Below, piece after piece: positions 46,984 to 56,083 of a stretch of DNA of 64,000 nt. Source of the DNA: Cognatitamlana onchidii (GTDB lineage Bacteria; Bacteroidota; Bacteroidia; Flavobacteriales; Flavobacteriaceae); assembly GCF_004804355.1 (NCBI RefSeq), contig NZ_SRWZ01000002.1, forward strand, positions 496,001 through 560,000, written 5' to 3'. The notes under the pieces were generated by a model that saw only the letters and a list, made by a program, of their open reading frames with translations, searched no databases and was not told where the DNA came from. Both the position numbers and the translations under genes were made by a program. Numbering within the stretch: position 1 is the first letter of the stretch; the number at the start of each line of letters is the position of its first letter.

Positions 46984-48120
46984 ATGAATTCAGAGGATTT
47001 TATTGCTCGTGTTGTTGAGCAATATAAAAATAAACTGCCGTTTGTTGTGTATAGAAAACCCAATGATTCAGAAGTAAAAGGCATTTTTCAAAATACAGAT
47101 CAACTTTATTTTACTGAAAACTTTACTGAAAAGGGTTTTGTTTTTTCGCCATTTGATAACACTAAACCAACGGTACTTTTACCATATAATAAATCTGAAA
47201 CAATAAAGTGTCAGGATTGGAACTATGCATATAATGAAGCGGATAAGAATACCTCTGTAAAGAACACGCTTTATGATGATGAAAATGGGGATTCTAAGGA
47301 TATTCATATTGATTTGGTTAATAAGTGTTTAGACGCTTTGGATTCTAATAGTTTCCAAAAATTAGTTATTACTAGACGGGAGTGTATTGAGTTAAAAGAA
47401 TTTGATATTATTACTACGTTTAAACGTCTTATTAGTAAATATCAATCAGCATTTGTATATGGTTGGTATCATCCAAAAGTAGGACTTTGGTTGGGAGCTA
47501 CACCAGAAACGTTATTAAAAATTGAAGGAAAACGATTTTCAATGATGGCTTTAGCTGGGACTCAGGTTTATAACGGCAGTTTAGATGTAACATGGGAGGA
47601 AAAAGAAAAAGAAGAGCAGCAACTAGTTACCGATTTTATTATTGACAGTTTAGATGCTTTGACTGAAACAAAACAGGCATTAGCAACGACTACAGTTAAG
47701 GCAGGCAATCTGGTACATTTAAAAACAATGGTAACCGCCTTGTTAAAAGAACATGTTTCATTAAAAGAGGTCATTGATATTTTGCACCCAACACCTGCTG
47801 TATGTGGACTTCCCAAAGGAAAATCGAAACAGTTTATTTTGAATAATGAGGACTATAATCGAGAGTTCTATACAGGTTTCCTAGGTGAATTGAATCTTGA
47901 ATCCATGGTGGCGCCAAGATCTGGCAAAAGAAATATTGAAAATAGGGCATATACTATAAATAGATGTAGTACGCAATTGTATGTTAATTTACGCTGCATG
48001 CAAATTAAAAAGAGCCAAGCATATATTTATGTGGGCGGTGGGATAACCAATAAATCAAATCCAGTGCATGAATGGCAAGAAACTGTATCAAAATCTTTGG
48101 TAATGAAAAGCATTTTATAA
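46984..48120 (+). CDS. menF: isochorismate synthase
   Basis: 378 residues, chorismate-binding family. Motifs: KLVITRREC, GWYHPKVGLWLGATPETLL, MALAGTQ, LHPTPAVCGLPK and REFYTGFLGEL, which include the active-site Glu and Lys residues. With menD next, the product is isochorismate synthase for menaquinone rather than an anthranilate or salicylate enzyme. It begins 5 bases after the thioesterase gene. Confidence 0.93.
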   Translation: MNSEDFIARVVEQYKNKLPFVVYRKPNDSEVKGIFQNTDQLYFTENFTEKGFVFSPFDNTKPTVLLPYNKSETIKCQDWNYAYNEADKNTSVKNTLYDDENGDSKDIHIDLVNKCLDALDSNSFQKLVITRRECIELKEFDIITTFKRLISKYQSAFVYGWYHPKVGLWLGATPETLLKIEGKRFSMMALAGTQVYNGSLDVTWEEKEKEEQQLVTDFIIDSLDALTETKQALATTTVKAGNLVHLKTMVTALLKEHVSLKEVIDILHPTPAVCGLPKGKSKQFILNNEDYNREFYTGFLGELNLESMVAPRSGKRNIENRAYTINRCSTQLYVNLRCMQIKKSQAYIYVGGGITNKSNPVHEWQETVSKSLVMKSIL

Positions 48121-48133
48121 CCATCGTATTTCT

Positions 48134-48141
48134 TATTTTTG
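48134..48141 (+). promoter_or_regulatory. -7 element (TATTTTTG) before menD
   Basis: Perfect TAnnTTTG 18 bases before the menD ATG; suggests an internal promoter between menF and menD. Confidence 0.5.
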
Positions 48142-48159
48142 TTTATTGATAAATTCTGA

Positions 48160-49920
48160 ATGATTTACCCTAAAATTCCCCTTGCACAAACTGTTATCCA
48201 GTTATGCAAATTACAAGGCGTTAAGCATATAATTATTTCTCCAGGTAGCAGAAATGCACCGCTAACAATTGGCTTTACTAACGATTCTTATTTTAAATGC
48301 TATAGTATTGTAGACGAACGTTGTGCAGGTTTTTTTGCCTTGGGAATTGCGCAACAGTTGCGAGAGCCCACGGCGTTGGTATGTACGTCTGGAAGCGCTC
48401 TACTAAATTATTACCCGGCGGTATCTGAAGCCTATTATAGCGATATCCCTTTAATTGTTTTATCTGCAGATAGACCCAAATATTTAGTAGGTATTGGTGA
48501 TGGGCAAACCATTAATCAAAAAAATGTTTTTGAGAATCATGTTGTGCTTTCTGTCAACTTAAAACTGGACTTAAAGACGGATGGGCAAATGACATATGCA
48601 AACGAACCCCCTATTATTAAGAATATTCAAAATAAACTAGAGCACACCTTAGGTTTAAAGGAAGATATACAAGCTTATAATGAGCAATCCATTAATAAGG
48701 CAATAAGCGCGGCCATTGTAGAAAATGGACCTGTTCATATAAATGTACCTTTTGATGAGCCTCTATATGAAATAGTCCAAAGCCTAAACGTATCTCCAAG
48801 GGCCATAGACTTTAAAAAGAACCACCAAAACGTTGGAACCGAATTAATAAGAGCATGTGTTGATACGTGGAATACTTCTTTAAAAAAAATGATATTGGTT
48901 GGGGTTAATTATCCTAATGAAATAGACCCTGATTGGTTGGTTAAATTAGCAGAAGACGATAGCGTTATTGTGTTGACCGAGACTACCTCTAATTTGCATC
49001 ATCACAGTTTTTTCAGCAATATAGATCAGCTCATAGCTCCGCTTACGGAAAAAAATCAGAAAGAGCTACAACCAGATGTTTTATTGACCTTTGGAGGACT
49101 TGTAGTTTCAAAAAAGATAAAGCAATTATTAAGAAAGTTTAAGCCTAAGCATCATTGGCATGTGGATCCTAAAAAGGCAAACGATACCTTTTTTAGCTTA
49201 AATAAACATATAGAAACAACACCAAATTCCTTTTTTAAGGCCTTTCTGCCTAAGGTGTCTAAAACTACTAAAAGTAGCTACAAACCATATTGGTCTGGCA
49301 TAAATGATTATCGAGCAAATCGACATAAAGCGTATTTAACGAAGATACCTTTCTCAGATTTTAAAGTATTTAAACATGTTTTAGATGCTATCCCAGATAA
49401 CAGTATTTTACAATCAGGAAATAGCTCAACAATACGCTATACGCAATTATTTAATTTAAAATCAAATATTGAAGTATATTGTAACAGAGGGACAAGTGGC
49501 ATTGATGGCAGTACCTCTACAGCCATTGGTTGTGCAGTTGCTCGGAACGAACCAACAATATTTATTACGGGCGATTTAAGTTTTTTATATGACAGTAATG
49601 CACTTTGGAACAATCATATTCCAACGTCATTTAGAATTATCGTAATAAATAATCAAGGAGGTGGTATTTTTAGAATACTACCTGGGCATAAAAACACGGA
49701 GAACTTCGACACCTATTTTGAAACGAACCATCAGTTAACAGCAGAGCATTTGTGCAAAATGTACAACCTTGAATACCAGTCTGCTTTTAATGAAGGTGAA
49801 TTAAAAATGGCACTTACATCCTTTTATTTAAACGGAGGAAGACCAAAAGTACTTGAGGTATTTACACCAAAATCTATAAATGATACCATACTGTTAGACT
49901 ATTTTGAGTATTTAAAATAA
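48160..49920 (+). CDS. menD: SEPHCHC synthase
   Basis: 586 residues, thiamine-diphosphate enzyme that adds a succinate semialdehyde unit to isochorismate in menaquinone synthesis. Motifs: ISPGSRNAPLT (N-terminal domain), VDERCAGFFALG with the conserved Glu, and GDLSFLYDSNALWNN for Mg-ThDP binding. Length is typical. It follows menF and precedes DUF2853. Confidence 0.96.
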   Translation: MIYPKIPLAQTVIQLCKLQGVKHIIISPGSRNAPLTIGFTNDSYFKCYSIVDERCAGFFALGIAQQLREPTALVCTSGSALLNYYPAVSEAYYSDIPLIVLSADRPKYLVGIGDGQTINQKNVFENHVVLSVNLKLDLKTDGQMTYANEPPIIKNIQNKLEHTLGLKEDIQAYNEQSINKAISAAIVENGPVHINVPFDEPLYEIVQSLNVSPRAIDFKKNHQNVGTELIRACVDTWNTSLKKMILVGVNYPNEIDPDWLVKLAEDDSVIVLTETTSNLHHHSFFSNIDQLIAPLTEKNQKELQPDVLLTFGGLVVSKKIKQLLRKFKPKHHWHVDPKKANDTFFSLNKHIETTPNSFFKAFLPKVSKTTKSSYKPYWSGINDYRANRHKAYLTKIPFSDFKVFKHVLDAIPDNSILQSGNSSTIRYTQLFNLKSNIEVYCNRGTSGIDGSTSTAIGCAVARNEPTIFITGDLSFLYDSNALWNNHIPTSFRIIVINNQGGGIFRILPGHKNTENFDTYFETNHQLTAEHLCKMYNLEYQSAFNEGELKMALTSFYLNGGRPKVLEVFTPKSINDTILLDYFEYLK

Positions 49921-50013
49921 TTGTGACGCTTAAGTTAGAGCTGTGTCTAAAAAATAGTATCTTTAAAAAGTTATCTATTAATCAAATTTCAATTCATTAA
50001 AAAGTTATTATTT

Positions 50014-50352
50014 ATGAGTAAAAGAGATGATCTTATTGCTAAATACGCAGCAGATTTAAAAGAAAAATGTGGAGTTAACGCAGATATGGATTTATTAACA
50101 AAAGTTACCATAGGTTGTGGACCTTCAATTTACAATGCTGACTCCTCAACTGTTTCTAGTTCGGATGAGTCTGAGTTGGCAACCGTTAAAAATAATTTTC
50201 TAATTAAAAAGCTAGGGCTTACTGATAGCGACGATTTAGATGCAGGTATCGCGTCTGTTATGGAACAATATGGGCAATCTAATAGAAATAAATATAGAGC
50301 TGTTGTTTATTATTTATTAACGAAGCATTTTGGTAAAGAATCTGCTTATTAG
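50014..50352 (+). CDS. DUF2853 family protein
   Basis: 112-residue small soluble protein beginning MSKRDDLIAKYAADLKEKCG and ending YYLLTKHFGKESAY, which I recognise as DUF2853. Function unknown. It is flanked by an 11-base sequence that is repeated in its terminator (see findings). Confidence 0.85.
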   Translation: MSKRDDLIAKYAADLKEKCGVNADMDLLTKVTIGCGPSIYNADSSTVSSSDESELATVKNNFLIKKLGLTDSDDLDAGIASVMEQYGQSNRNKYRAVVYYLLTKHFGKESAY

Positions 50353-50375
50353 CATCAATACAATTTTAAAGGTTT

Positions 50376-50404
50376 AAAGCGTCACAAGATTGTGACGCTT
50401 TTTT
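50376..50404 (+). terminator. intrinsic terminator of the DUF2853 gene
   Basis: AAGCGTCACAA/TTGTGACGCTT stem with a GA loop, then a T run. Confidence 0.92.
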
Positions 50405-50427
50405 ATTATCTAAAAAACTAATATGAT

Positions 50428-50435
50428 TACCTTTG
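50428..50435 (+). promoter_or_regulatory. -7 element (TACCTTTG) abutting the cvfB start
   Basis: Perfect TAnnTTTG ending four bases before the ATG at 50440, implying a leaderless transcript if used. Confidence 0.5.
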
Positions 50436-50439
50436 CGGC

Positions 50440-51273
50440 ATGATTAAACTTGGGCAAATAAATACGTTAGAAATAATGCGTGAAACCAATCACGGAATTT
50501 ATTTAATTGATGAAGAAGATAACGAGGTTTTATTGCCCAATAGGTATGTCCCCCAGTCTTTTAAGATTTGGGATAAGCTAGATGTTTTTGTGTATCTGGA
50601 CAACGAGGAACGTCCAGTAGCAACTACGGAAACACCCTATGTAAAGTGTAATGATTTTGCCTTGTTACGATGTAATCAGGTCACAGAATATGGTGCCTTT
50701 CTGGACTGGGGTTTGGTAAAGGAATTGTTTTGTCCTTTTAAAGAGCAGGCTTTTAAAATGAAACCAGGAGGGTGGTATTTGGTGTATTGTTATTTAGATG
50801 AAAAAACAGAACGTCTAGTGGCATCAAGTAAAACCAATAGGTTTTTAGATAATAAAGAGCTAACTGTAGAGCCGTTTGAGGAAGTAGATTTGATAGTATC
50901 TCATCCTTCAGAGATTGGAATGAACGTTATTGTTAATAAGAAGCATTCAGGCATTATTTACAAGGATAATATTTTTAGAGATTTAAGTGTTGGCGATAAA
51001 GTAAAGGGTATTGTTAAAAAAATAAGACCAGGAAATAAGCTCGATATTGCACTGGGTCAGATAGGGTACAGAAATATAGAACCCAATGCAGAACGTATTT
51101 TAAAAGAACTTCAAGATAATAGTGGATTTTTAGGTTTAAACGATAAATCTAGTCCAGAAGATATTAAGGAAGTCATGCAGATGAGTAAGAAAAATTTTAA
51201 GAAGGCTATAGGAGCATTGTATAAGCAGCGCCAAATAGAGATAAAGCCTGAAGGTATTTATCTTGTTTCTTAA
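50440..51273 (+). CDS. CvfB-like S1-domain RNA-binding protein
   Basis: 277 residues. Tandem S1-like beta-barrels (about 1-60, 65-135, 145-210; EYGAFLDWGL is a typical S1 strand) and a C-terminal winged helix (about 225-277). This matches CvfB/YitL, a virulence and RNA-binding regulator in Firmicutes; its role in Bacteroidetes is unknown. Followed by mnmE 12 bases downstream. Confidence 0.88.
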   Translation: MIKLGQINTLEIMRETNHGIYLIDEEDNEVLLPNRYVPQSFKIWDKLDVFVYLDNEERPVATTETPYVKCNDFALLRCNQVTEYGAFLDWGLVKELFCPFKEQAFKMKPGGWYLVYCYLDEKTERLVASSKTNRFLDNKELTVEPFEEVDLIVSHPSEIGMNVIVNKKHSGIIYKDNIFRDLSVGDKVKGIVKKIRPGNKLDIALGQIGYRNIEPNAERILKELQDNSGFLGLNDKSSPEDIKEVMQMSKKNFKKAIGALYKQRQIEIKPEGIYLVS

Positions 51274-51285
51274 ATTCACGATACC

Positions 51286-52701
51286 ATGATTAATCAAGAT
51301 ACCATTGTTGCTTTAGCAACACCCTCGGGGGCAGGTGCTATTTCAGTTATTCGGCTGTCTGGAGAGGATGCTATAAAAATTGCTAACAACTGTTTTAAAT
51401 CTGTAATAGCTAACAAATCCCTTTTGGAACAAGCCACACATACCATACATTTAGGTCACATTGTGGATAATAAGCGTACCATTGATGAGGTTTTGGTTTC
51501 TGTTTTTAAAAATCCGAACTCATATACCGGAGAAAATGTAGTTGAGGTATCTTGTCATGGTTCTACGTATATACAGCAGGAAATTATTCAGTTATTCCTC
51601 AGGGAAGGGTGCAGAGTGGCAACAGCGGGAGAATTTACCATGAGGGCTTTTCTAAATGGAAAACTTGACTTATCCCAAGCTGAAGCGGTTGCCGATTTAA
51701 TATCAAGTGATAATGAAGCCAGTCATCAAATCGCAATGCAACAAATGCGGGGCGGATTTTCGTCAGAGATTGCAAAATTGCGAGAAGAACTTTTAAACTT
51801 CGCATCGCTAATAGAATTGGAGCTTGACTTCGCTGAAGAAGATGTAGAGTTTGCCGATAGAACGCAGTTCAAGGATTTAATAGACAGAATTATCCATGTC
51901 TTAAAACGACTTATAGATTCGTTTGCGGTAGGTAATGTTATAAAAAATGGTATTCCTGTAGCTATTGTAGGTGAGCCCAATGTTGGAAAATCGACATTAT
52001 TAAATGCCCTTTTAAATGAGGATCGTGCTATTGTGTCTGATATTGCAGGTACCACAAGAGATACGATTGAAGATGAAATTAGCATTGGAGGGATTGGTTT
52101 TCGATTTATTGATACGGCAGGAATTCGAGATACAAAAGATGTTGTTGAAAGTATAGGCATCAAGAAAACTTTTGAAAAAATTGAACAGTCTCAAGTAGTG
52201 GTCTACTTATTCGAAGCCGATGCTATTTCTGGAAACAATGTTAAAGCATCCAATATTGGTGTTGAGATCGAAAAAATAAAAAATAGATACCCTCAAAAGC
52301 CACTAGTGGTTGTAGCAAATAAAATTGATAAAATTTCTGAGGCAGATAAAGCAGCATTAATAGAGGTTTTTAGGGATTTAGAAAGCGCACAGTTTATTAT
52401 GCTGTCGGCCAAAGCGAATATTGGTGTGGATAGCTTAAAAGATAAACTACTAAGTTATGTAAACACTGGAGCCTTAAGAAATAATGATACTATTGTAACA
52501 AATTCAAGGCATTATGATTCTTTATTAAAGGCCTTTGAAGATATTCAAAAAGTAAAAGAAGGATTAGAAATAGGCTTGTCCGGCGATTTATTAGCTATTG
52601 ATATTAGACAAGCACTTTACTATTTTGGTGAAATTACAGGTGAGATTACCAATGATGATTTACTAGGGAACATTTTTGCTAATTTTTGTATTGGCAAATA
52701 G
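51286..52701 (+). CDS. mnmE: tRNA modification GTPase MnmE
   Basis: 471 residues. N-terminal folate-binding domain, helical domain and inserted G domain: GEPNVGKST (G1), DTAGIRDT (G3) and NKID (G4). It ends with the conserved FCIGK tail whose Cys is needed for catalysis. With MnmG it makes the cmnm5U wobble modification. Its 3' end closely resembles the SGI1-type attachment site and an integrase gene begins 160 bases downstream. Confidence 0.97.
   Translation: MINQDTIVALATPSGAGAISVIRLSGEDAIKIANNCFKSVIANKSLLEQATHTIHLGHIVDNKRTIDEVLVSVFKNPNSYTGENVVEVSCHGSTYIQQEIIQLFLREGCRVATAGEFTMRAFLNGKLDLSQAEAVADLISSDNEASHQIAMQQMRGGFSSEIAKLREELLNFASLIELELDFAEEDVEFADRTQFKDLIDRIIHVLKRLIDSFAVGNVIKNGIPVAIVGEPNVGKSTLLNALLNEDRAIVSDIAGTTRDTIEDEISIGGIGFRFIDTAGIRDTKDVVESIGIKKTFEKIEQSQVVVYLFEADAISGNNVKASNIGVEIEKIKNRYPQKPLVVVANKIDKISEADKAALIEVFRDLESAQFIMLSAKANIGVDSLKDKLLSYVNTGALRNNDTIVTNSRHYDSLLKAFEDIQKVKEGLEIGLSGDLLAIDIRQALYYFGEITGEITNDDLLGNIFANFCIGK
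52684..52701 (+). other. putative attachment site (attL) at the mnmE 3' end
   Basis: TTTTGTATTGGCAAATAG encodes the FCIGK-stop end of mnmE. It agrees with the 18-base attB used by Salmonella genomic island 1 at the same place in trmE/mnmE at most positions. The integrase gene begins nearby, as expected of an element that inserts here. No second copy was found in this window. Confidence 0.5.
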
Positions 52702-52837
52702 ACAGTAATTTTATTTGATGTCAATTGGTTTTAATTAACTGTAAATCAAATTGTTGTTGAAAACTTTTTGATTTATAATTTCTTTTTATATCTCATTTTT
52801 AGTACTTTTTTGTACCTCATTTACACCTCAAAATTGA

Positions 52838-52860
52838 TTTTTACACCCGAGGTGTAAAAA
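52838..52860. promoter_or_regulatory. inverted repeat in front of the integrase
   Basis: TTTTTACACC-CGA-GGTGTAAAAA, perfect 10-bp arms, ending one base before the first integrase ATG. A third ACACC copy (TTACACCTC, 52821-52829) lies upstream. Could be an operator or integrase/excisionase arm sites. Confidence 0.6.
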
Positions 52861-52861
52861 A

Positions 52862-54034
52862 ATGCGAATTATGAAATTACATCTAAGAAAGAAAAAACTA
52901 AAAAGTGGGAAGCTAAGTTTATACATTGAATATTACAAAGGTTTTAAAACTACTCAAGAAGGAAAAATTAAACATATTAGGGAATTTGAGTATTTAAACC
53001 TATACCTAACTGATGATCCTCAAACTAGTTTTGAAAGAAAGAAAAACAAAGAACAGTTAGAATTAGCTGAACAAATTTTTGTAATTAGAAAAGCGGAAGT
53101 ATTACAGGGAAAGTATAAAATCCAAAATACCCATAAGGGTAAAACAACATTATTGGATTTTTATGAATTGAAGAAGGAAGAACGTTATGAAACCAAAGGT
53201 AATTATGATAATTGGGATGCTGCCCAAAAACACTTAGAGAAATATTGTCCAGAACATATTACTTTTAATGATATTGACGTAGACTTTATTAAAGGGTTTA
53301 GGAAATATCTCGATACGGTTGCTGTTACTAAAAGTAAAAAAAGATTATCGCAAAATACTAAGCATACTTACTTTAATAAATTCAAAGCTTGTTTAAATGC
53401 TGCGTTTGATGAAGGTTATTTAAAAGAAAACCTAATCAAAAAAGTTAAAGGATTTACAATGGGTGAGTCTACCAGAGAATACCTTACTTCTGATGAACTC
53501 CAAAAATTAGCTGAAACACGGTGTTCTATTCCTTTGCTAAAGCGTGCCTTTCTCTTTTCGGCTTTAACTGGGATTCGGTGGTCTGATGTTAATAAACTAA
53601 AATGGTCTGAGGTACGCGAAGAGGGGGCAGATAATTCAGGAAATGATATTTACCGTATTGTATTTCAGCAGAAGAAAACAGATGGGGTTGAATACTTGTA
53701 TATATCTGAGCAGGCTAGAGAACTCCTGGGGAAAAGACAAGATTCTAAAGCACGCGTATTTAAAGGACTTCGTTATAGTGCTCATATGAATCTTCAATTA
53801 TTACGATGGTGCATGTTTGCAGGTATAACTAAGCATATTACATTTCATTCAGCAAGGCATACAAATGCAGTCTTGCTTTTGGAAAATGGAGCAGATATCT
53901 ATACAGTTTCTAAGCGTCTGGGACACAAAGAAATTAGAACCACAGAAATATATGCCAAAATCATAGACAAGAAAATGAAGGAAGCTGCTAATTTGATTCA
54001 AAAATTAGAACTGGAATTAGATGGGGTTGAATGA
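52862..54034 (+). CDS. int: tyrosine recombinase (site-specific integrase)
   Basis: 390 residues. An N-terminal arm-binding domain, a SAM-like core-binding domain (about 100-200) and the catalytic domain: Arg239 (TGIRWSD), His329/Arg332 (HSARHT), His355 (GHKEIRTT) and the nucleophile Tyr364 (EIYAKI). All catalytic residues are present. A second ATG nine bases in (MKLHLRKKK) is an equally good start, leaving more room after the inverted repeat. It integrates and excises the element; co-directional with the rest. Confidence 0.95.
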   Translation: MRIMKLHLRKKKLKSGKLSLYIEYYKGFKTTQEGKIKHIREFEYLNLYLTDDPQTSFERKKNKEQLELAEQIFVIRKAEVLQGKYKIQNTHKGKTTLLDFYELKKEERYETKGNYDNWDAAQKHLEKYCPEHITFNDIDVDFIKGFRKYLDTVAVTKSKKRLSQNTKHTYFNKFKACLNAAFDEGYLKENLIKKVKGFTMGESTREYLTSDELQKLAETRCSIPLLKRAFLFSALTGIRWSDVNKLKWSEVREEGADNSGNDIYRIVFQQKKTDGVEYLYISEQARELLGKRQDSKARVFKGLRYSAHMNLQLLRWCMFAGITKHITFHSARHTNAVLLLENGADIYTVSKRLGHKEIRTTEIYAKIIDKKMKEAANLIQKLELELDGVE

Positions 54035-54356
54035 AAATTGACGTTCCTTAGAGTAGAAAAAATAACCCTATACCTTTCTAGTTGTTAATAACTCAAAAAC
54101 CTTCTAAATATTGGTTCTTAGACGTAATTTATATTATAGTTAAATAACATCAAATGATTTCATGAAAAATTATACTTTACTGTTGTAATGAAATTTGTCT
54201 TAAATTAAGTTAATTTGCTGTATAAGAGATTTTTGTGAATAAATAATAAGGTTTGCTTCTTCTTTCATTAGCCTATTTTTATACTTTTATTTACATACTC
54301 CCAAAAGGGAAAACAAAAGCGCTTTTGTTCATTTTATAAATCCTAAAAAGAATAAA
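54035..54356. other. gene-free stretch between integrase and HTH gene
   Basis: No believable open frame. It carries the palindrome at 54312-54329 close to the HTH gene. No clear promoter pair was found; the rest is featureless AT-rich DNA. Confidence 0.6.
54312..54329. promoter_or_regulatory. 18-bp palindrome upstream of the excisionase-like gene
   Basis: AACAAAAGC/GCTTTTGTT, perfect, 27 bases before the ATG at 54357. Likely operator for the HTH protein or another element regulator. Confidence 0.55.
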
Positions 54357-54644
54357 ATGGACAATTTATTAATTCTGGAACGATTAGATCGTTTAGAAAA
54401 ATTGCTCATAGGTCACAAGGAAGTATTGACCTTTGATGAGGCCTGTGATTATACAGGTATATCAAGAAGTTATCTCTATAAACTAACATCTTCAGGCAAG
54501 ATTCCGCACTCCAAACCCAATGGCAAAATGCTCTTCTTTGAGAAGAAAAAACTGGTGGATTGGCTACTCCAAAACAATCGGAAATCAAAACAGGAGCTCG
54601 AAGCAGAAGCCCTGACTTACACCAATCGCAATAAATTAAGATAA
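54357..54644 (+). CDS. excisionase-like helix-turn-helix protein
   Basis: 95 residues. MerR-like HTH_17 fold (about 18-70): LTFDEACDYTGISRSYLYKL then SGKIPHSKPNGKMLFF and KKLVDWL. This is the Bacteroidetes mobile-element excisionase/regulator family that sits next to tyrosine integrases. It probably directs excision and regulates its own promoter. The primase/helicase gene starts 26 bases downstream. Confidence 0.88.
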   Translation: MDNLLILERLDRLEKLLIGHKEVLTFDEACDYTGISRSYLYKLTSSGKIPHSKPNGKMLFFEKKKLVDWLLQNNRKSKQELEAEALTYTNRNKLR

Positions 54645-54670
54645 GGGTCTCTATAAGAAAAATTATTGAC

Positions 54671-55876
54671 ATGAAACAGATACCATATATACGTGTGGGT
54701 ACGTCCTATTATAAAAAAGTCAAGGCACCCACCATAGCAGGCCATTTTAATGAAATCTTAGTGCCTTGGAATATGGAAACAATCAAACAGGACCATGGCA
54801 AGGATCATTTAGGCAAAATACCCAAATATGATGGATTTACCTGTATTCCAAGTCATATAGAATTTAAACAGGAATATCTGGGCTTCTACAATATTTATTA
54901 TCCACTAGGCAAATCTCCCAAAGCGGGCGATGTTTCTAACTCTTTAAAATTTATAGAGCATATTTTCGGAAAACACTTTGAATTGGGTTTGGATTATCTA
55001 CAATTATTATATCAAAAGCCCATACAAGTACTGCCCATTTTATGTTTGGTTTCCAAAGAACGTTCCACAGGAAAAAGCACCTTCTTAAAATGGCTCAAGG
55101 AAATCTTTGAGAACAACCTCACTTATTTGACCAATGATAGCTTCAGTAGCCAGTTCAATGCAGATTGGGCAAATAAGCTTTTAATATGCATTGATGAAGT
55201 CCTGTTCAACAAAGAAGAACTGACCGAGCGTATTAAATACCTGAGCACCACCAATATCAACAAACTGGAAGCGAAAGGAAAAGATAAGCGGGAAGTTGAA
55301 TTTTTTGGAAAGTTTATACTCTGCAGTAATAATGAATAGAACTTTATAAAGATTGATGCCAATGAAACCAGGTTTTGGGTTATAAAAGTACCAGTGTTGG
55401 ACAAAGAAGATACCCATTTCTTAGAAAATTTGATTGCAGAAATACCTGCATTTCTGCATTTTCTAGCAAATCGTAAGATGCATTCAGAACATGTAACCCG
55501 TATGTGGTTTACCCCAAAACAAATAAAAACAAAAGCCCTGACCAAGTTGGTACAGAACAACCGCAATCGTGTAGAAAAGGAATTAGCCAGCATTTTATTA
55601 GATGTAATAGAGAAGTTTGATTTAGAAGCAGTAGATCTCTGCCCAATGGATGCCTTATTGGCTCTCAATAGAACCCGGGTAAAAACAGATTTAACACAGT
55701 TACGCCGCTTGCTGAAAAAGGACTGGCAACTGACAAATAAAGATAATTCAAATAGCTATCAAAAATTTGTAATCTGGACTGATGGCGATATGACCATGGT
55801 AGACGCCAAAGGAAGATATTTTACAGTTCAAAAGGATTTTTTAGTCCAAAATTTTGATGAAACGATGACAGAGTAG
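54671..55876 (+). pseudogene. primase-helicase (DUF5906-like) gene with internal amber stop
   Basis: A continuous 402-codon frame interrupted only by TAG at 55337-55339. Residues 1-222 carry a P-loop (SKERSTGKST) and a Walker B-like LLICIDEVLF, ending FILCSNNE. After the stop the frame resumes with NFIKIDANETRFWVIK and ends at 55876. The type is the SF3-like helicase/primase found in Bacteroidetes mobile elements for their replication. One base change removes the stop. An upstream 222-residue product lacking the C-terminal part would be made if it is not suppressed. Confidence 0.85.
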
Positions 55877-55907
55877 ATGAAGCCCTGTATTTATTGATGC
55901 TAAGGTT

Positions 55908-55958
55908 GTCATCAAACAGTCATCATTCTGTCATCAAAAAAAATAATGATGACAGAAT
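55908..55958. repeat. iteron-like GTCATCA repeats and hairpin
   Basis: Three direct GTCATCA copies at 55908, 55919 and 55930, exactly 11 bases apart, plus one inverted copy (TGATGAC, 55947). The third and inverted copies form a hairpin with 12-bp arms ATTCTGTCATCA/TGATGACAGAAT. More ATCATCA copies follow at about 56042-56060. The 11-base phase puts sites on one face of DNA, as in origin iterons. Confidence 0.7.
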
Positions 55959-56083
55959 ACAAGAGATAAAAACCAAAAACGATGAAACGATGAAAAAATG
56001 ATGCTAGGTCAAAGCTAGTATTGATAGGGTTTTACAGAGAAAATCATCAAATCATCAAAAAATAAACCAATACACACTTGCTA

